A stretch of 64,000 bases of DNA from Candidatus Saccharimonadota bacterium (lineage in GTDB: Bacteria > Patescibacteriota > Saccharimonadia > Saccharimonadales > Saccharimonadaceae): the NCBI GenBank assembly GCA_027312225.1, contig DAICXK010000002.1, forward strand, positions 367-64,366. The letters are read 5' to 3'. Of this stretch, positions 6,886-16,285 are shown in pieces. The notes under the pieces were generated by a model. The model was not told the origin of the DNA. It saw only the letters and a program-made list of their open reading frames with translations, and made no database searches. The position numbers and the translations under genes were made by a program. Each line of letters starts with the position of its first letter. Position 1 is the stretch's first letter.

Positions 6886-9794
6886 AATTCAAGCATGGAA
6901 CCCGCCGTCGCGCGCTCGAATACGAGAAAGATTGGGCGCAGCGCTGGAAGCAAGACAAGACATTTGAGAAATCGGTCGAAAATCGACCGGCTGACAATGC
7001 GTATGTATTTTATGACGGCCCGCCGTTTATCACCGGTGTGCCGCACCACGGCACGCTGCTCAGCAGTATCGTCAAAGATGCCGTGCCACGCTACTGGACG
7101 ATGAAAGGCAAGCGCGTCGAGCGCGTCTGGGGTTGGGACACGCACGGCCTGCCAGCCGAGAACTTTGTCGAAAAGCAGCTGAATATCGTGGATCGTCGGC
7201 AGATTGTGACAAGTCCAGACGAAAAAGCACCACTTGATAAGGACGGCAATCCGCTTGCGACCATCTCGTTAGAGCAATATATCACCAAGGCTCGTGAATC
7301 AATGGTAGCAAACGCCGAGACATGGGAAGATGTGGTTGATCGTATCGGCCGCTGGGTAGATTTCAAGGGCGCCTATAAAACCATGGACAAAGATTTCATG
7401 GAAAGTGTTTGGTGGGCGTTCAAAACTTTATATGAAAAAGGCAAGATTTACGAAGGCGAAAAGGTTCTCATGTATGATACGCGTTTTGCCACGCCCGTCA
7501 GTAAAAACGAAGTGACGATGGACAATGATGCGTATCAAACAGTGACCGATCCAAGCTTGTATGCCAAGTTCAAGCTAGCAGATAGCGACGCATATGTGTT
7601 GGCATGGACAACGACACCATGGACGTTGCCAGCGAACCTGATGCTGGCAGTCAGTCCAGACTTGACGTACTGTGAGGTTGAGGTAGCTGGAGAGAAATTG
7701 GTCATCGCTGAAGAAGCCCTAGAGCGTGTGTTGAAAGACGAGAAAAACAAGCCGCTAGAGTATACGGTCCTGCGAAAATTCCCAGGTAGCGAACTGGCTG
7801 GCAAATCATACCAGCCGCTAGACACTGGCAGCACATGGCCAGAAAGTAATGCTATCCACAAAATATACGCTGCTGATTTTGTCTCGCACGAATCTGGTAC
7901 GGGCATTGTTCACTGTGCGCCAGCTTACGGTGAAGACGATTTCGAACTGGGCAAGGCCAACGGTATCGCTGCGTTCCACGTTATCGATGATAACGGGTAC
8001 TACGTCGATACTAACTATCGAGGCCTGGAAGTATGGGATAACAACAAGTTTATCGCCAAGGATTTGATGGAAAAGGGTATCGGCTGGAAGATTGAATACA
8101 TCCGCCACGAATATCCATTTAACCCCCGCAGCGGACAGCGCATCATGTATCGTGCCATCCCATCGTGGTTCTTCGATATCCAGGACAGCAAGTCGCTGAT
8201 GCTAGAGCAAAACGAGCATATCAATTGGTTCCCACCACATCTCAAGGATGGGCGATTTGCGAAGAATATCGAGCAAGCACCAGATTGGAATCTCAGTCGT
8301 GATCGTTTTTGGGCAACGGCGATGCCGGTATGGAAAGGCGACAATGGCACGGTCAAGGTTATTGGCAGTTACGCTGAGCTGAAAGAACTGAGCGGTGTTG
8401 AACTTGATGACTATCACCGTCCGTGGGTTGACGACATTACGTTTGCGATTGACGGCGAGAAGTTCACACGCATCGACAAGGTACTTGACTGCTGGTTTGA
8501 ATCAGGCAGCATGCCATTTGCGCAGTTGCATTATCCGTTCGAAAACAAAGAAAAGTTTGAGGCAAACTACCCAGCAGATTTCATTGTCGAATATGTTGGT
8601 CAGGTTCGCGCATGGTTCTATTATGTTCACGCGGTTAATACGGCCCTGTTTGGCAGTGAGGCGTTCAAGAACGTTATCACCACTGGTGTGGTAGCTGGTA
8701 ATGACGGCCGCAAAATGAGCAAGTCACTCGGCAACTTTACTGATCCAAACGAACTGATGGACAAGTTTAGTGCTGACAGCCTGCGATTCTTGCTGCTGAG
8801 TAGCCCACTACTGAAGGGTGAAGATTTTGCTTTGCACGATAAAGATGTTGGTGATGTGGCACGTAAACTTAGTATGGTCTGGAACATGTATGACTTCTTC
8901 ACAATGTATGCCGAGGTAGATGGCTGGGAGTTTGACAGTAGCAAACCGTTTACATTGAACCCAGACAATGTCACAAATCCAATGGACAAATGGATCATCA
9001 GTCGCGTACATCAGCTGAACAAGCAGGTTACCGAAGACATGGATGGCTACAATCTGCCTGACGCGATGGCGGATATCCTGCCGTTCCTTGACGATGCCAG
9101 TAACTGGTATGTACGTCGTAGCCGCCGCCGTTTTTGGAAGTCAGAGGATGATGGTGATAAAAACGAAGCCTATCGTACATTACATTACGTGCTATTAAAA
9201 CTCAGTGCATTACTAGCACCATTTACACCGTTCCTTGCCGAGGAGCTGTATCAGAATTTGGGTGGAGGAGGAGAGTCGGTACACCTACTGGACTGGCCAA
9301 CGAATTATACGGTCGATCAGCGGGTGCTTGATGAGATGGCCGAGGTGCGTGGCTATGTTAACGAAGGTCTTAGTCTGCGTGCGAAGGCAGGTTTAAAGGT
9401 GCGCCAGCCTTTAGCGAGCATTACGGTACCAAGCCTTGGTGCTAGTATCGACTTCACGCCGATTCTTCTGGACGAGTTAAACGTTAAGGAAGTCAGGCAA
9501 GGTGATGAGGTGGCGATTGACGAGAACCTAACGCCCGAGCTGCGACGTGAGGGTCTGATGCGCGAAGTGGTTCGTCACGTTCAGGCGGCTCGCAAGAACG
9601 TCGGACTGCAGGTTGATGATCGCATTAATTTACATCTTTTAACGGAGGGTGCCGAATTGGCCGAGGCAATTGCCGAACACCGTGATGCAATCTACGCCGA
9701 GACATTGGCAGTTGGCGATGAGGTGGCTACGACTGACGCTGTGATGGTAAAGATTGAGGGCACCGAACTGGCAGTTTCGCTGGAAAAGGCGTAG
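6882..9794 (+). CDS. ileS: Isoleucine--tRNA ligase
   Basis: HIGH-like PHHGTLLS, GWDTHGLPAE, GRKMSKSLGNF; overlaps NUDIX by 4 nt; no C-terminal zinc ribbon seen. Confidence 0.95.
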   Translation: MKFKHGTRRRALEYEKDWAQRWKQDKTFEKSVENRPADNAYVFYDGPPFITGVPHHGTLLSSIVKDAVPRYWTMKGKRVERVWGWDTHGLPAENFVEKQLNIVDRRQIVTSPDEKAPLDKDGNPLATISLEQYITKARESMVANAETWEDVVDRIGRWVDFKGAYKTMDKDFMESVWWAFKTLYEKGKIYEGEKVLMYDTRFATPVSKNEVTMDNDAYQTVTDPSLYAKFKLADSDAYVLAWTTTPWTLPANLMLAVSPDLTYCEVEVAGEKLVIAEEALERVLKDEKNKPLEYTVLRKFPGSELAGKSYQPLDTGSTWPESNAIHKIYAADFVSHESGTGIVHCAPAYGEDDFELGKANGIAAFHVIDDNGYYVDTNYRGLEVWDNNKFIAKDLMEKGIGWKIEYIRHEYPFNPRSGQRIMYRAIPSWFFDIQDSKSLMLEQNEHINWFPPHLKDGRFAKNIEQAPDWNLSRDRFWATAMPVWKGDNGTVKVIGSYAELKELSGVELDDYHRPWVDDITFAIDGEKFTRIDKVLDCWFESGSMPFAQLHYPFENKEKFEANYPADFIVEYVGQVRAWFYYVHAVNTALFGSEAFKNVITTGVVAGNDGRKMSKSLGNFTDPNELMDKFSADSLRFLLLSSPLLKGEDFALHDKDVGDVARKLSMVWNMYDFFTMYAEVDGWEFDSSKPFTLNPDNVTNPMDKWIISRVHQLNKQVTEDMDGYNLPDAMADILPFLDDASNWYVRRSRRRFWKSEDDGDKNEAYRTLHYVLLKLSALLAPFTPFLAEELYQNLGGGGESVHLLDWPTNYTVDQRVLDEMAEVRGYVNEGLSLRAKAGLKVRQPLASITVPSLGASIDFTPILLDELNVKEVRQGDEVAIDENLTPELRREGLMREVVRHVQAARKNVGLQVDDRINLHLLTEGAELAEAIAEHRDAIYAETLAVGDEVATTDAVMVKIEGTELAVSLEKA

Positions 9795-9810
9795 CTGAGA
9801 CCAGAGATAC

Positions 9811-9849
9811 TTGACATTTTATTACTTTTATGCTTAAATGGAAGTATAA
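9811..9849 (+). promoter_or_regulatory. Promoter TTGACA-N17-TTAAAT with dyad TTATGC-N10-GTATAA
   Basis: TTGACA 9811-9816, TTATGC 9828-9833, GTATAA 9844-9849. Confidence 0.55.
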
Positions 9850-9864
9850 AGGTATAAAACAAAC

Positions 9865-10035
9865 ATGTCATTATTTCACTATCTACAACTACAAGAAGTC
9901 GAACCAGAAGACGCCAACAGCGCGCTGGACTATTTTGAGCGTGATGAGATGAGTCTTGACGACACGATTGACGGTGATGCGTTGGATGCATCGTGGGCAA
10001 GGATTATCGAATCCAACGGTGCCGACGGCGAATAG
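9865..10035 (+). CDS. Small acidic protein, 56 aa, unknown function
   Basis: MSLFHYLQLQEVEPEDANSALDYFERDEMSLDDTIDGDALDASWARIIESNGADGE*; good promoter just upstream; below the ORF track length cutoff. Confidence 0.55.
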   Translation: MSLFHYLQLQEVEPEDANSALDYFERDEMSLDDTIDGDALDASWARIIESNGADGE

Positions 10036-10050
10036 CGTACACTGGTATAT

Positions 10051-10431
10051 ATGGAGCTCACCGACCAACAATTTGATACGCTGATTACGCGTGCCATGGA
10101 TGAACTACCCCATCACTACATTAAGGGGTTAAAAAACGTGGTTATTGTGATGGCGGATGAGCCAACAGATGAGCAACGTCAAAAGATGCATCTTGGTGAC
10201 GGTCTATTATTGGGGTTGTACGAAGGTGTGCCGCTGACGCAGCGCGGGAGTGGCTGGAGCGGCATGCTGCCAGACAAAATTACGATGTTTAAAAACCAGA
10301 TTTTGGCGGTGGCACATGACGAAGAAAGCTTGTTCGAACAGACCAAACGTACCTTATGGCATGAAATTGCGCATTATTATGGGTTGGATCACGATCGTAT
10401 CGACGAATTAGAGGCTCGGTCGTCGCACTAA
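10051..10431 (+). CDS. Metallopeptidase family protein (Zincin_1-like)
   Basis: LWHEIAHYYGLDHDRIDELE zinc-binding motif. Confidence 0.85.
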   Translation: MELTDQQFDTLITRAMDELPHHYIKGLKNVVIVMADEPTDEQRQKMHLGDGLLLGLYEGVPLTQRGSGWSGMLPDKITMFKNQILAVAHDEESLFEQTKRTLWHEIAHYYGLDHDRIDELEARSSH

Positions 10432-10517
10432 CATTGATTTCGTAACCAAACCAGAGTATAATCAGCACCAAATCAGTTTATTGCCCGAGCAGGAGTGGAG
10501 TCCTAGGGCAGACGAGG

Positions 10518-13500
10518 ATGTGTGTAATGAGTCTGAAATTATCTATCAACCCACCCCAAGTGCGAAAACGACTGGCGATATTTGTTGCGGTCTTCGCACT
10601 GCTGGTGCAACCGATGTATGCGCTGGTGGCAAGCCAGGTAGTGAGCGCTATAGGTTCTGGGGATATCACAACTGAACAGCAGTTGCGTGATGCCGCTGCC
10701 GATACTTCTATTACGGTACTAAGTATTAAAGCGGACATTACAGTGTCATCGAAGATTAACCTGAGTGGACGAAATGTTTCTATCGATGGTAACGGACATA
10801 CGTTAACATTTACAGGAGATCTTGAAGGCTGGCAAGGTAACTACATCTTGCAGGCATACAGAAACACGGTTGGTATCAAGAACCTCAGCTTTGCTGGTGG
10901 TGATGCGGCCCTGCTTGCAAACGGTGCCACAGTTAATCTTGAAGGTACTATTCAACTCTCGGATGCCGAGTTTGGTGGTATTGAAGTGTCGCAGGGAAGT
11001 GGCGTTACGACACCGGCGATCCTTAATGTCGGTAGTGCTAGTCTTACTAATACGAGCGAAGTGTATACTAAGCCAACAGCTTGGATTATTAATGGTCAGG
11101 GTACCGTAAATTACGCTGGTTTTACGGCTGCCACACATGTGAAAGCAGATCAGACGCAGTATTATCTTAACCCGACTGCCGCATTGACCGCCGCACCAAC
11201 CAACCTTGTTATTACGCGTGACGGAACGACTGTGGATGTAACGGGGACGACTGTACAATACACAAGCCACACACTTCGATGGAGTGGCGTTCTCAACCCT
11301 AATGCAGTATGGAATGTCCGCGTGACGCACCCAGACGGAAGCGAAAACACTAGCCGTCGCTCAGGCACTGCCAACTTTGACCTCAATGACGCTACTCGTC
11401 ACGGCCACTTCGGCACGCAGCAAGGTGTTTACAAGTATGAAGTTCGCCAACAGCAGTCAGGCGCACCATACGCAGGTGTAACTGACTGGTCAAGTCCTGT
11501 TTACTTAACTTTTGACAGCGTTGCGCCAACCGTTACATTCTCTAGTCCTTCCGCTCTTGTAAACACAACTAAGCCATTTACAATCAGCGGTAGCTACAAT
11601 GACGCACACAGCAAGGTTACTCGTCTGCATCTGTACATCACCGCTAATGGCAATGAATATAAGGGCGCAAACAACATAAGTTCGCCAAATCACTACGGAG
11701 CAATCGTTCTGGGTGTCAATGCGCAATCAGGCAACTTTAGCTACACGCTAACCCAAGCTCAAGTCAACGATATGACAAGCCAGCTCGGTATAAGTAGTGG
11801 CGATTCTATCAACATACGTGCCTATGCTGCTGATGAGCTGAATAACTGGTCCAATACTGACCGTATTATCACGGCGGATACTGCTGCGCCAAAATTAACA
11901 AGCCTCTCGCTTAATAAAATCAATCCAGTTGGTGGTGTTAACTACACAAGTGCAAAACTAAACGGTGGCTACTTGGATGTCACATTTACGACTAATGAAC
12001 CACTGAAGTTACTCGGCTCACAAGTTGGCTTCCAGATTCCAGGTTTCGCTGGCCCTCCAGCAACTGGCTGGACTCCTGTAACTTTGGTTGATGCTAATAC
12101 TAATACCTACAAAGCTCACATAAGTCTCCTTCACTCAACCGATTGGCAAAACTTCTTCAAGGACAAGACGTACTCTGATATGAAGTTGTATATCCGCACA
12201 GTTGATGCTCTTGGCAACTACGATTCTGTCTACTACTACGGCAACAATACTTTCGGCAAGAGCCCATGGTCAGCCTACAAATTCACACTAGACAACCAGG
12301 CTCCGGTTGCTAGTATCACTGCGCCTGCAGCAGATGGTGATGTCGCAAGTGGAACTATTGATATCACTGGTAAGATGGATGAGGCCAACCCGGATACTCA
12401 CTGGTTTGAAATCAAGGGTCCTAATGGCTATGAATACACAACTGGCGCAGGTCATCGCAATGGTACTGATACTTGGACAATTCAATGGGATACAACACAG
12501 GTTAAGGACGGAACATACACAATTCGCTATGTTGCAGCCGACAAAGCCGGTAATCGCAATGACGACCCTAGCTACACTAATTCAACCACTCGTACGGTAA
12601 TTGTTGATAATGGCGCCCCAACCGTACCATCTATCACCAAGCCAACTCCTCGTCAGTGGTTCAATAGTGCAAATACAACCAACAGCTGGACTGAATCTAC
12701 CGACAACTTGAGTGGTATCAAAGGCTACGAAATAAAATATGAATTTGAAGGTCGTCCAGCTGCTACACGCTTCGAAACAGGTCTATCACGAACTCAAACA
12801 TTTAGCGGTAACTACCAAGGTCCAATCACCATCAGCGTCCGTGCTCAGGATAATGCCGGCAACTGGAGTGCTTTCAGCAACTCTGTAACATACAATTACG
12901 ACTCTGAGAGACCTACGACAAACATTGTTGCTCCAACCGGATTTGTTGGTAATACCTTTACTGTGAGTGGCACAGCCAAGGATAACCTAGGACTTAACCG
13001 AGTATACGTTCAGCTCGACAAAAAAGAAGGCGGTCGTTTTGGCGGCAAGACTATCCACTTAATCACTAACCCGTTAAGTAAAGAATCTAACTGGTCACAT
13101 ACCTATAACGCACAAGCACTTGGCTTAGCGGATGGTGAATACCGTGCGCACGTTGAAGTTACTGATATGGCCGGCAATCGTGGTACAGCCGGCTGGACTG
13201 ACTACTTTACTGTTAACAACGCAGCTCCTCAGGCTACTGTAGTAGTCGGTTCACTCGCAACCGGTGACACTACTAACGACAAAAATATTACGATTACGGG
13301 CACTGGTACTCCGGCACCATTCGGTACTGATATCAAAACACACTTTTTGGAACTGAAGACACCGGGTGGCGCAACGCACTACATATATAGTGACAAAACC
13401 AGCAACCGCTGTGCACTCGACGGTGCGAATAAGTGTTCTTTTGAGCTAACAGACTACTACGATGTAGATGGTGAATACAAAGTTCGCTATGTAGTTACTG

Positions 13501-14369
13501 ACCAACAAGGTCATCGCAATGACGGCCACCAGCAATCATGGGTGAATGGCACGCACCAGGCGACGTTTGCGTTTATTGTTGACAGTACCGCCCCAACCAT
13601 CACCATAAACGATTCTGGCGCTACATTTAACACCGCCACTCCGACTATCACTGGCACGGTTGATGCTGATGCTACAAAAGTTGAAGTTAGCCTAGACGGT
13701 GGCGATAGCTGGCAAGAGGCTGCATATACGGCTGACGACACAACGTGGTCATACACCGTACCAGCACAGGCAAACGGACAATTCACAGTTCTAGCTAGGG
13801 CAACTGATGCGCACGGCAATACAAACAGCGCCACTAGTAATCCTCAGCAAGCGACAGGTAACTTCACTATCGCTGTTGTTACTGACGACGAAGAAGAGGT
13901 GGCGTATAGCACTCCAGAAACTCCTACTCAGCCTGAAGGTCTGGAGGCTCAACCGGTGCTGTCTTTCTTCCTTCCTGTAACGCTTGGTGCTCTTGGTGCT
14001 AGCGATGACGCCACAACACCATTGCTGCGCACAACTCCATCAACCAACAGTGATGATAGTGATGCTGACGTTCTGGGTGCCGAAGATGTCCGTACTGACT
14101 GGTCAGTCGTAAATGCGGCATTGGCAGGCTTCATTGCAATCCTTGCGGTTGTCGCGCTGGCGGGTATTCGTCGCACAGAGACAGATAACAATACCGGTGC
14201 GCGTGTATTCATGCTGGTACCTGCAGCTGCAGCAGTAATCGCGTTCTTTGTCATCGAAGATTTGACTGGTTCAATGATCTGGTTCAACGTGTGGACATGG
14301 TTGTTTGCCGGTATTCTGGTCGTACAGGCAATCCTTGCGACACTGACAACTAGGACGGCTAACGACTAA
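10518..14369 (+). CDS. Giant secreted/surface protein with repeated bacterial Ig-like domains and C-terminal TM segments (1283 aa)
   Basis: Signal-like N-terminus (RLAIFVAVFALLVQPMYALVAS), repeated DNAPVASI/VDNGAPTVPSI/VDSTAPTITI Ig-like boundaries, about three C-terminal hydrophobic helices. Start may be 10527. Confidence 0.8.
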   Translation: MCVMSLKLSINPPQVRKRLAIFVAVFALLVQPMYALVASQVVSAIGSGDITTEQQLRDAAADTSITVLSIKADITVSSKINLSGRNVSIDGNGHTLTFTGDLEGWQGNYILQAYRNTVGIKNLSFAGGDAALLANGATVNLEGTIQLSDAEFGGIEVSQGSGVTTPAILNVGSASLTNTSEVYTKPTAWIINGQGTVNYAGFTAATHVKADQTQYYLNPTAALTAAPTNLVITRDGTTVDVTGTTVQYTSHTLRWSGVLNPNAVWNVRVTHPDGSENTSRRSGTANFDLNDATRHGHFGTQQGVYKYEVRQQQSGAPYAGVTDWSSPVYLTFDSVAPTVTFSSPSALVNTTKPFTISGSYNDAHSKVTRLHLYITANGNEYKGANNISSPNHYGAIVLGVNAQSGNFSYTLTQAQVNDMTSQLGISSGDSINIRAYAADELNNWSNTDRIITADTAAPKLTSLSLNKINPVGGVNYTSAKLNGGYLDVTFTTNEPLKLLGSQVGFQIPGFAGPPATGWTPVTLVDANTNTYKAHISLLHSTDWQNFFKDKTYSDMKLYIRTVDALGNYDSVYYYGNNTFGKSPWSAYKFTLDNQAPVASITAPAADGDVASGTIDITGKMDEANPDTHWFEIKGPNGYEYTTGAGHRNGTDTWTIQWDTTQVKDGTYTIRYVAADKAGNRNDDPSYTNSTTRTVIVDNGAPTVPSITKPTPRQWFNSANTTNSWTESTDNLSGIKGYEIKYEFEGRPAATRFETGLSRTQTFSGNYQGPITISVRAQDNAGNWSAFSNSVTYNYDSERPTTNIVAPTGFVGNTFTVSGTAKDNLGLNRVYVQLDKKEGGRFGGKTIHLITNPLSKESNWSHTYNAQALGLADGEYRAHVEVTDMAGNRGTAGWTDYFTVNNAAPQATVVVGSLATGDTTNDKNITITGTGTPAPFGTDIKTHFLELKTPGGATHYIYSDKTSNRCALDGANKCSFELTDYYDVDGEYKVRYVVTDQQGHRNDGHQQSWVNGTHQATFAFIVDSTAPTITINDSGATFNTATPTITGTVDADATKVEVSLDGGDSWQEAAYTADDTTWSYTVPAQANGQFTVLARATDAHGNTNSATSNPQQATGNFTIAVVTDDEEEVAYSTPETPTQPEGLEAQPVLSFFLPVTLGALGASDDATTPLLRTTPSTNSDDSDADVLGAEDVRTDWSVVNAALAGFIAILAVVALAGIRRTETDNNTGARVFMLVPAAAAVIAFFVIEDLTGSMIWFNVWTWLFAGILVVQAILATLTTRTAND

Positions 14370-14388
14370 ATACTTAGTCTAGTGTCGA

Positions 14389-14421
14389 AGAACCTCTCCG
14401 CGAGCGGGGAGGTTCTTTTTT
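14389..14421 (+). terminator. Rho-independent terminator
   Basis: AGAACCTCTCCGC-GA-GCGGGGAGGTTCT followed by a T run. Confidence 0.85.
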
Positions 14422-14448
14422 ATGGTCATAATGGTATACTGTATGCAA

Positions 14449-15348
14449 ATGGCCAAAAAACAAACACAATTCTGGAGACGACGTCTCAAGCGTATCCGCC
14501 GACGGATACATCTGTGGTTTGTGCCGCATCAGAATAATCACTATCGCCCACATCTGGTGCGTCGGTATGGGTTATTGATGGTGCTTGCTATTACGATTGG
14601 TCTGCAATTTGGCTACAATTACACGCATACAGGATCGGTGCTGGGTCGTGTCACTAATGTCACACCAGCCGGATTGCTGGCAAGTACGAACGATCAGCGT
14701 GCGGCACATAACCTTACGCCGCTGCGCATGAATAGTCAGCTAACCGAGGCTGCTGCCTCCAAGGCCCGGGACATGCTGCAACAAGGATATTGGGATCATA
14801 ATGCACCTGATGGTGCCGAGCCGTGGGTGTGGGTTGAGCGTGCGGGATATAATTACAGCAAGGCAGGCGAGAATTTGGCAAAGAACTTCTCGACAGCCAG
14901 TGCAACAGTGGGTGCCTGGATGAACTCTTCGACGCACCGTGATAACGTGCTCGGCGCAGCCTACCAAGATGTGGGCTTTGCAATAGCCAGCGGTGAGATG
15001 GACGGCAAACCAACAACAATTATTGTCGCGTTTTATGGCGTGAGGCAAGAACCACTGATTGCCGGTGTCTCGTCCCAACGTAGCGCACAAGAAGCGACGG
15101 TGGATGTTGCATTAACACCTGCGGCACGAATTGGTGTTGCCTTACAGTCATTAACGCCCGCTGCCCTTACAAGTCTCGCGCTCATCTTTATTGCCTCGAC
15201 CGTAGCAGCTACGGCACACTTTTATCGCAGTAAATTGCCGCGTCAGCGCCGCGAAAGCTGGTACAAGCACCATGGTGCCGTCAAGGCGACAGGGCTGCTG
15301 ACGATGGCGGCGTTTATCGTATTGTTATACGGCGGCGGGCAGCTGTAA
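14449..15348 (+). CDS. CAP (SCP/PR-1-like) domain protein, membrane anchored
   Basis: NDQRAAHNLTPLRMNSQLTEAAASKARDMLQQGYWDHNAP...AGENLAKNF...WMNSSTHRDNVL; N- and C-terminal TM segments. ORF track start is 14422. Confidence 0.88.
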   Translation: MAKKQTQFWRRRLKRIRRRIHLWFVPHQNNHYRPHLVRRYGLLMVLAITIGLQFGYNYTHTGSVLGRVTNVTPAGLLASTNDQRAAHNLTPLRMNSQLTEAAASKARDMLQQGYWDHNAPDGAEPWVWVERAGYNYSKAGENLAKNFSTASATVGAWMNSSTHRDNVLGAAYQDVGFAIASGEMDGKPTTIIVAFYGVRQEPLIAGVSSQRSAQEATVDVALTPAARIGVALQSLTPAALTSLALIFIASTVAATAHFYRSKLPRQRRESWYKHHGAVKATGLLTMAAFIVLLYGGGQL

Positions 15349-15378
15349 TCCAATCTACCAGTGGTGTATACTAGGCAC

Positions 15379-16197
15379 ATGAGTATTACAAAAGCAATTA
15401 TCCCCGTTGCCGGGTGGGGGACACGTCGTCTTCCTATTACGAAGGCCATCGAAAAGTGCATGCTGCCTATCGGCAATCGACCGCTGGTTGATTATGTTGT
15501 GCAAGATTGTCTAGCCGCAGGTATTAACGAGATATATTTTATTGTCGGTGAGGACAGCGATCAGCTAGAGAACTATTACCGTAGCAATATCAAACTTATT
15601 GACTATCTCAAACGAAACGGCAAGGAAGACATGGTGCCGTTGATTGCGCCTTTGGCTGGCGTGAAGCTCCACTTTGTCGTGCAGCCAAGCTATGGCAAAT
15701 ATGGCACGGCAATTCCGGTTGCACTCGTAGCTGATCAGATTCCAGACGGCGAGTCAGTTGTTGTGCTGATGGGAGACGACTTTATTTATACAGATGATGG
15801 CAGTAGTGAAACAGCCCGTTTGATAGCCGCGGCTGGCGAAAACTCGGCAATGCTAGGCGTTGAAGTTCCCAGGGAGGCAGTCTCTCGATATGGAGTTATT
15901 GAAACTGATGCGAATAATCATTTTGTTCAGATTGTCGAAAAACCTACTCCTGAGGACGCGCCAAGCAATCTTATTAATGTCAGTAAATATGTTTTGAATT
16001 CTGGTGCGATTGCTTCGATTCGTGCCTATGCTGCAACTGATAGGACTGATGAGTATTACATTACAGATCCGATTAACGACTATGTCGCGGCAGGCGGAAT
16101 CGTCTCTGTTGTTCCGGCCAAAGGCCAATACCTTGACGGTGGTTCTGTCGAGGGCTGGCTGCACGCCAATAATGTTGTTGTTGGCAGTAGTAAATAA
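15379..16197 (+). CDS. galU: UTP--glucose-1-phosphate uridylyltransferase
   Basis: KAIIPVAGWGTRRLPITKAIEKCMLPIGNRPLVDYVVQDC; MGDDFIY; GQYLDGGSVEGWLHAN. Confidence 0.9.
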   Translation: MSITKAIIPVAGWGTRRLPITKAIEKCMLPIGNRPLVDYVVQDCLAAGINEIYFIVGEDSDQLENYYRSNIKLIDYLKRNGKEDMVPLIAPLAGVKLHFVVQPSYGKYGTAIPVALVADQIPDGESVVVLMGDDFIYTDDGSSETARLIAAAGENSAMLGVEVPREAVSRYGVIETDANNHFVQIVEKPTPEDAPSNLINVSKYVLNSGAIASIRAYAATDRTDEYYITDPINDYVAAGGIVSVVPAKGQYLDGGSVEGWLHANNVVVGSSK

Positions 16198-16285
16198 TAC
16201 AACATAGCACAAGCACTTTACGAAAATACTTATGGTATAGTAACTGTATATAGTTTAGGTAAAGTAAAGAAAGTGCAAAATAAAC

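Noticed and set aside
10482-10511. Hairpin TGCCC..AGGA..TCCT.GGGCA upstream of the Ig-like gene
   Set aside because: Short interrupted stem, no alternative structure or ligand-like motif seen.
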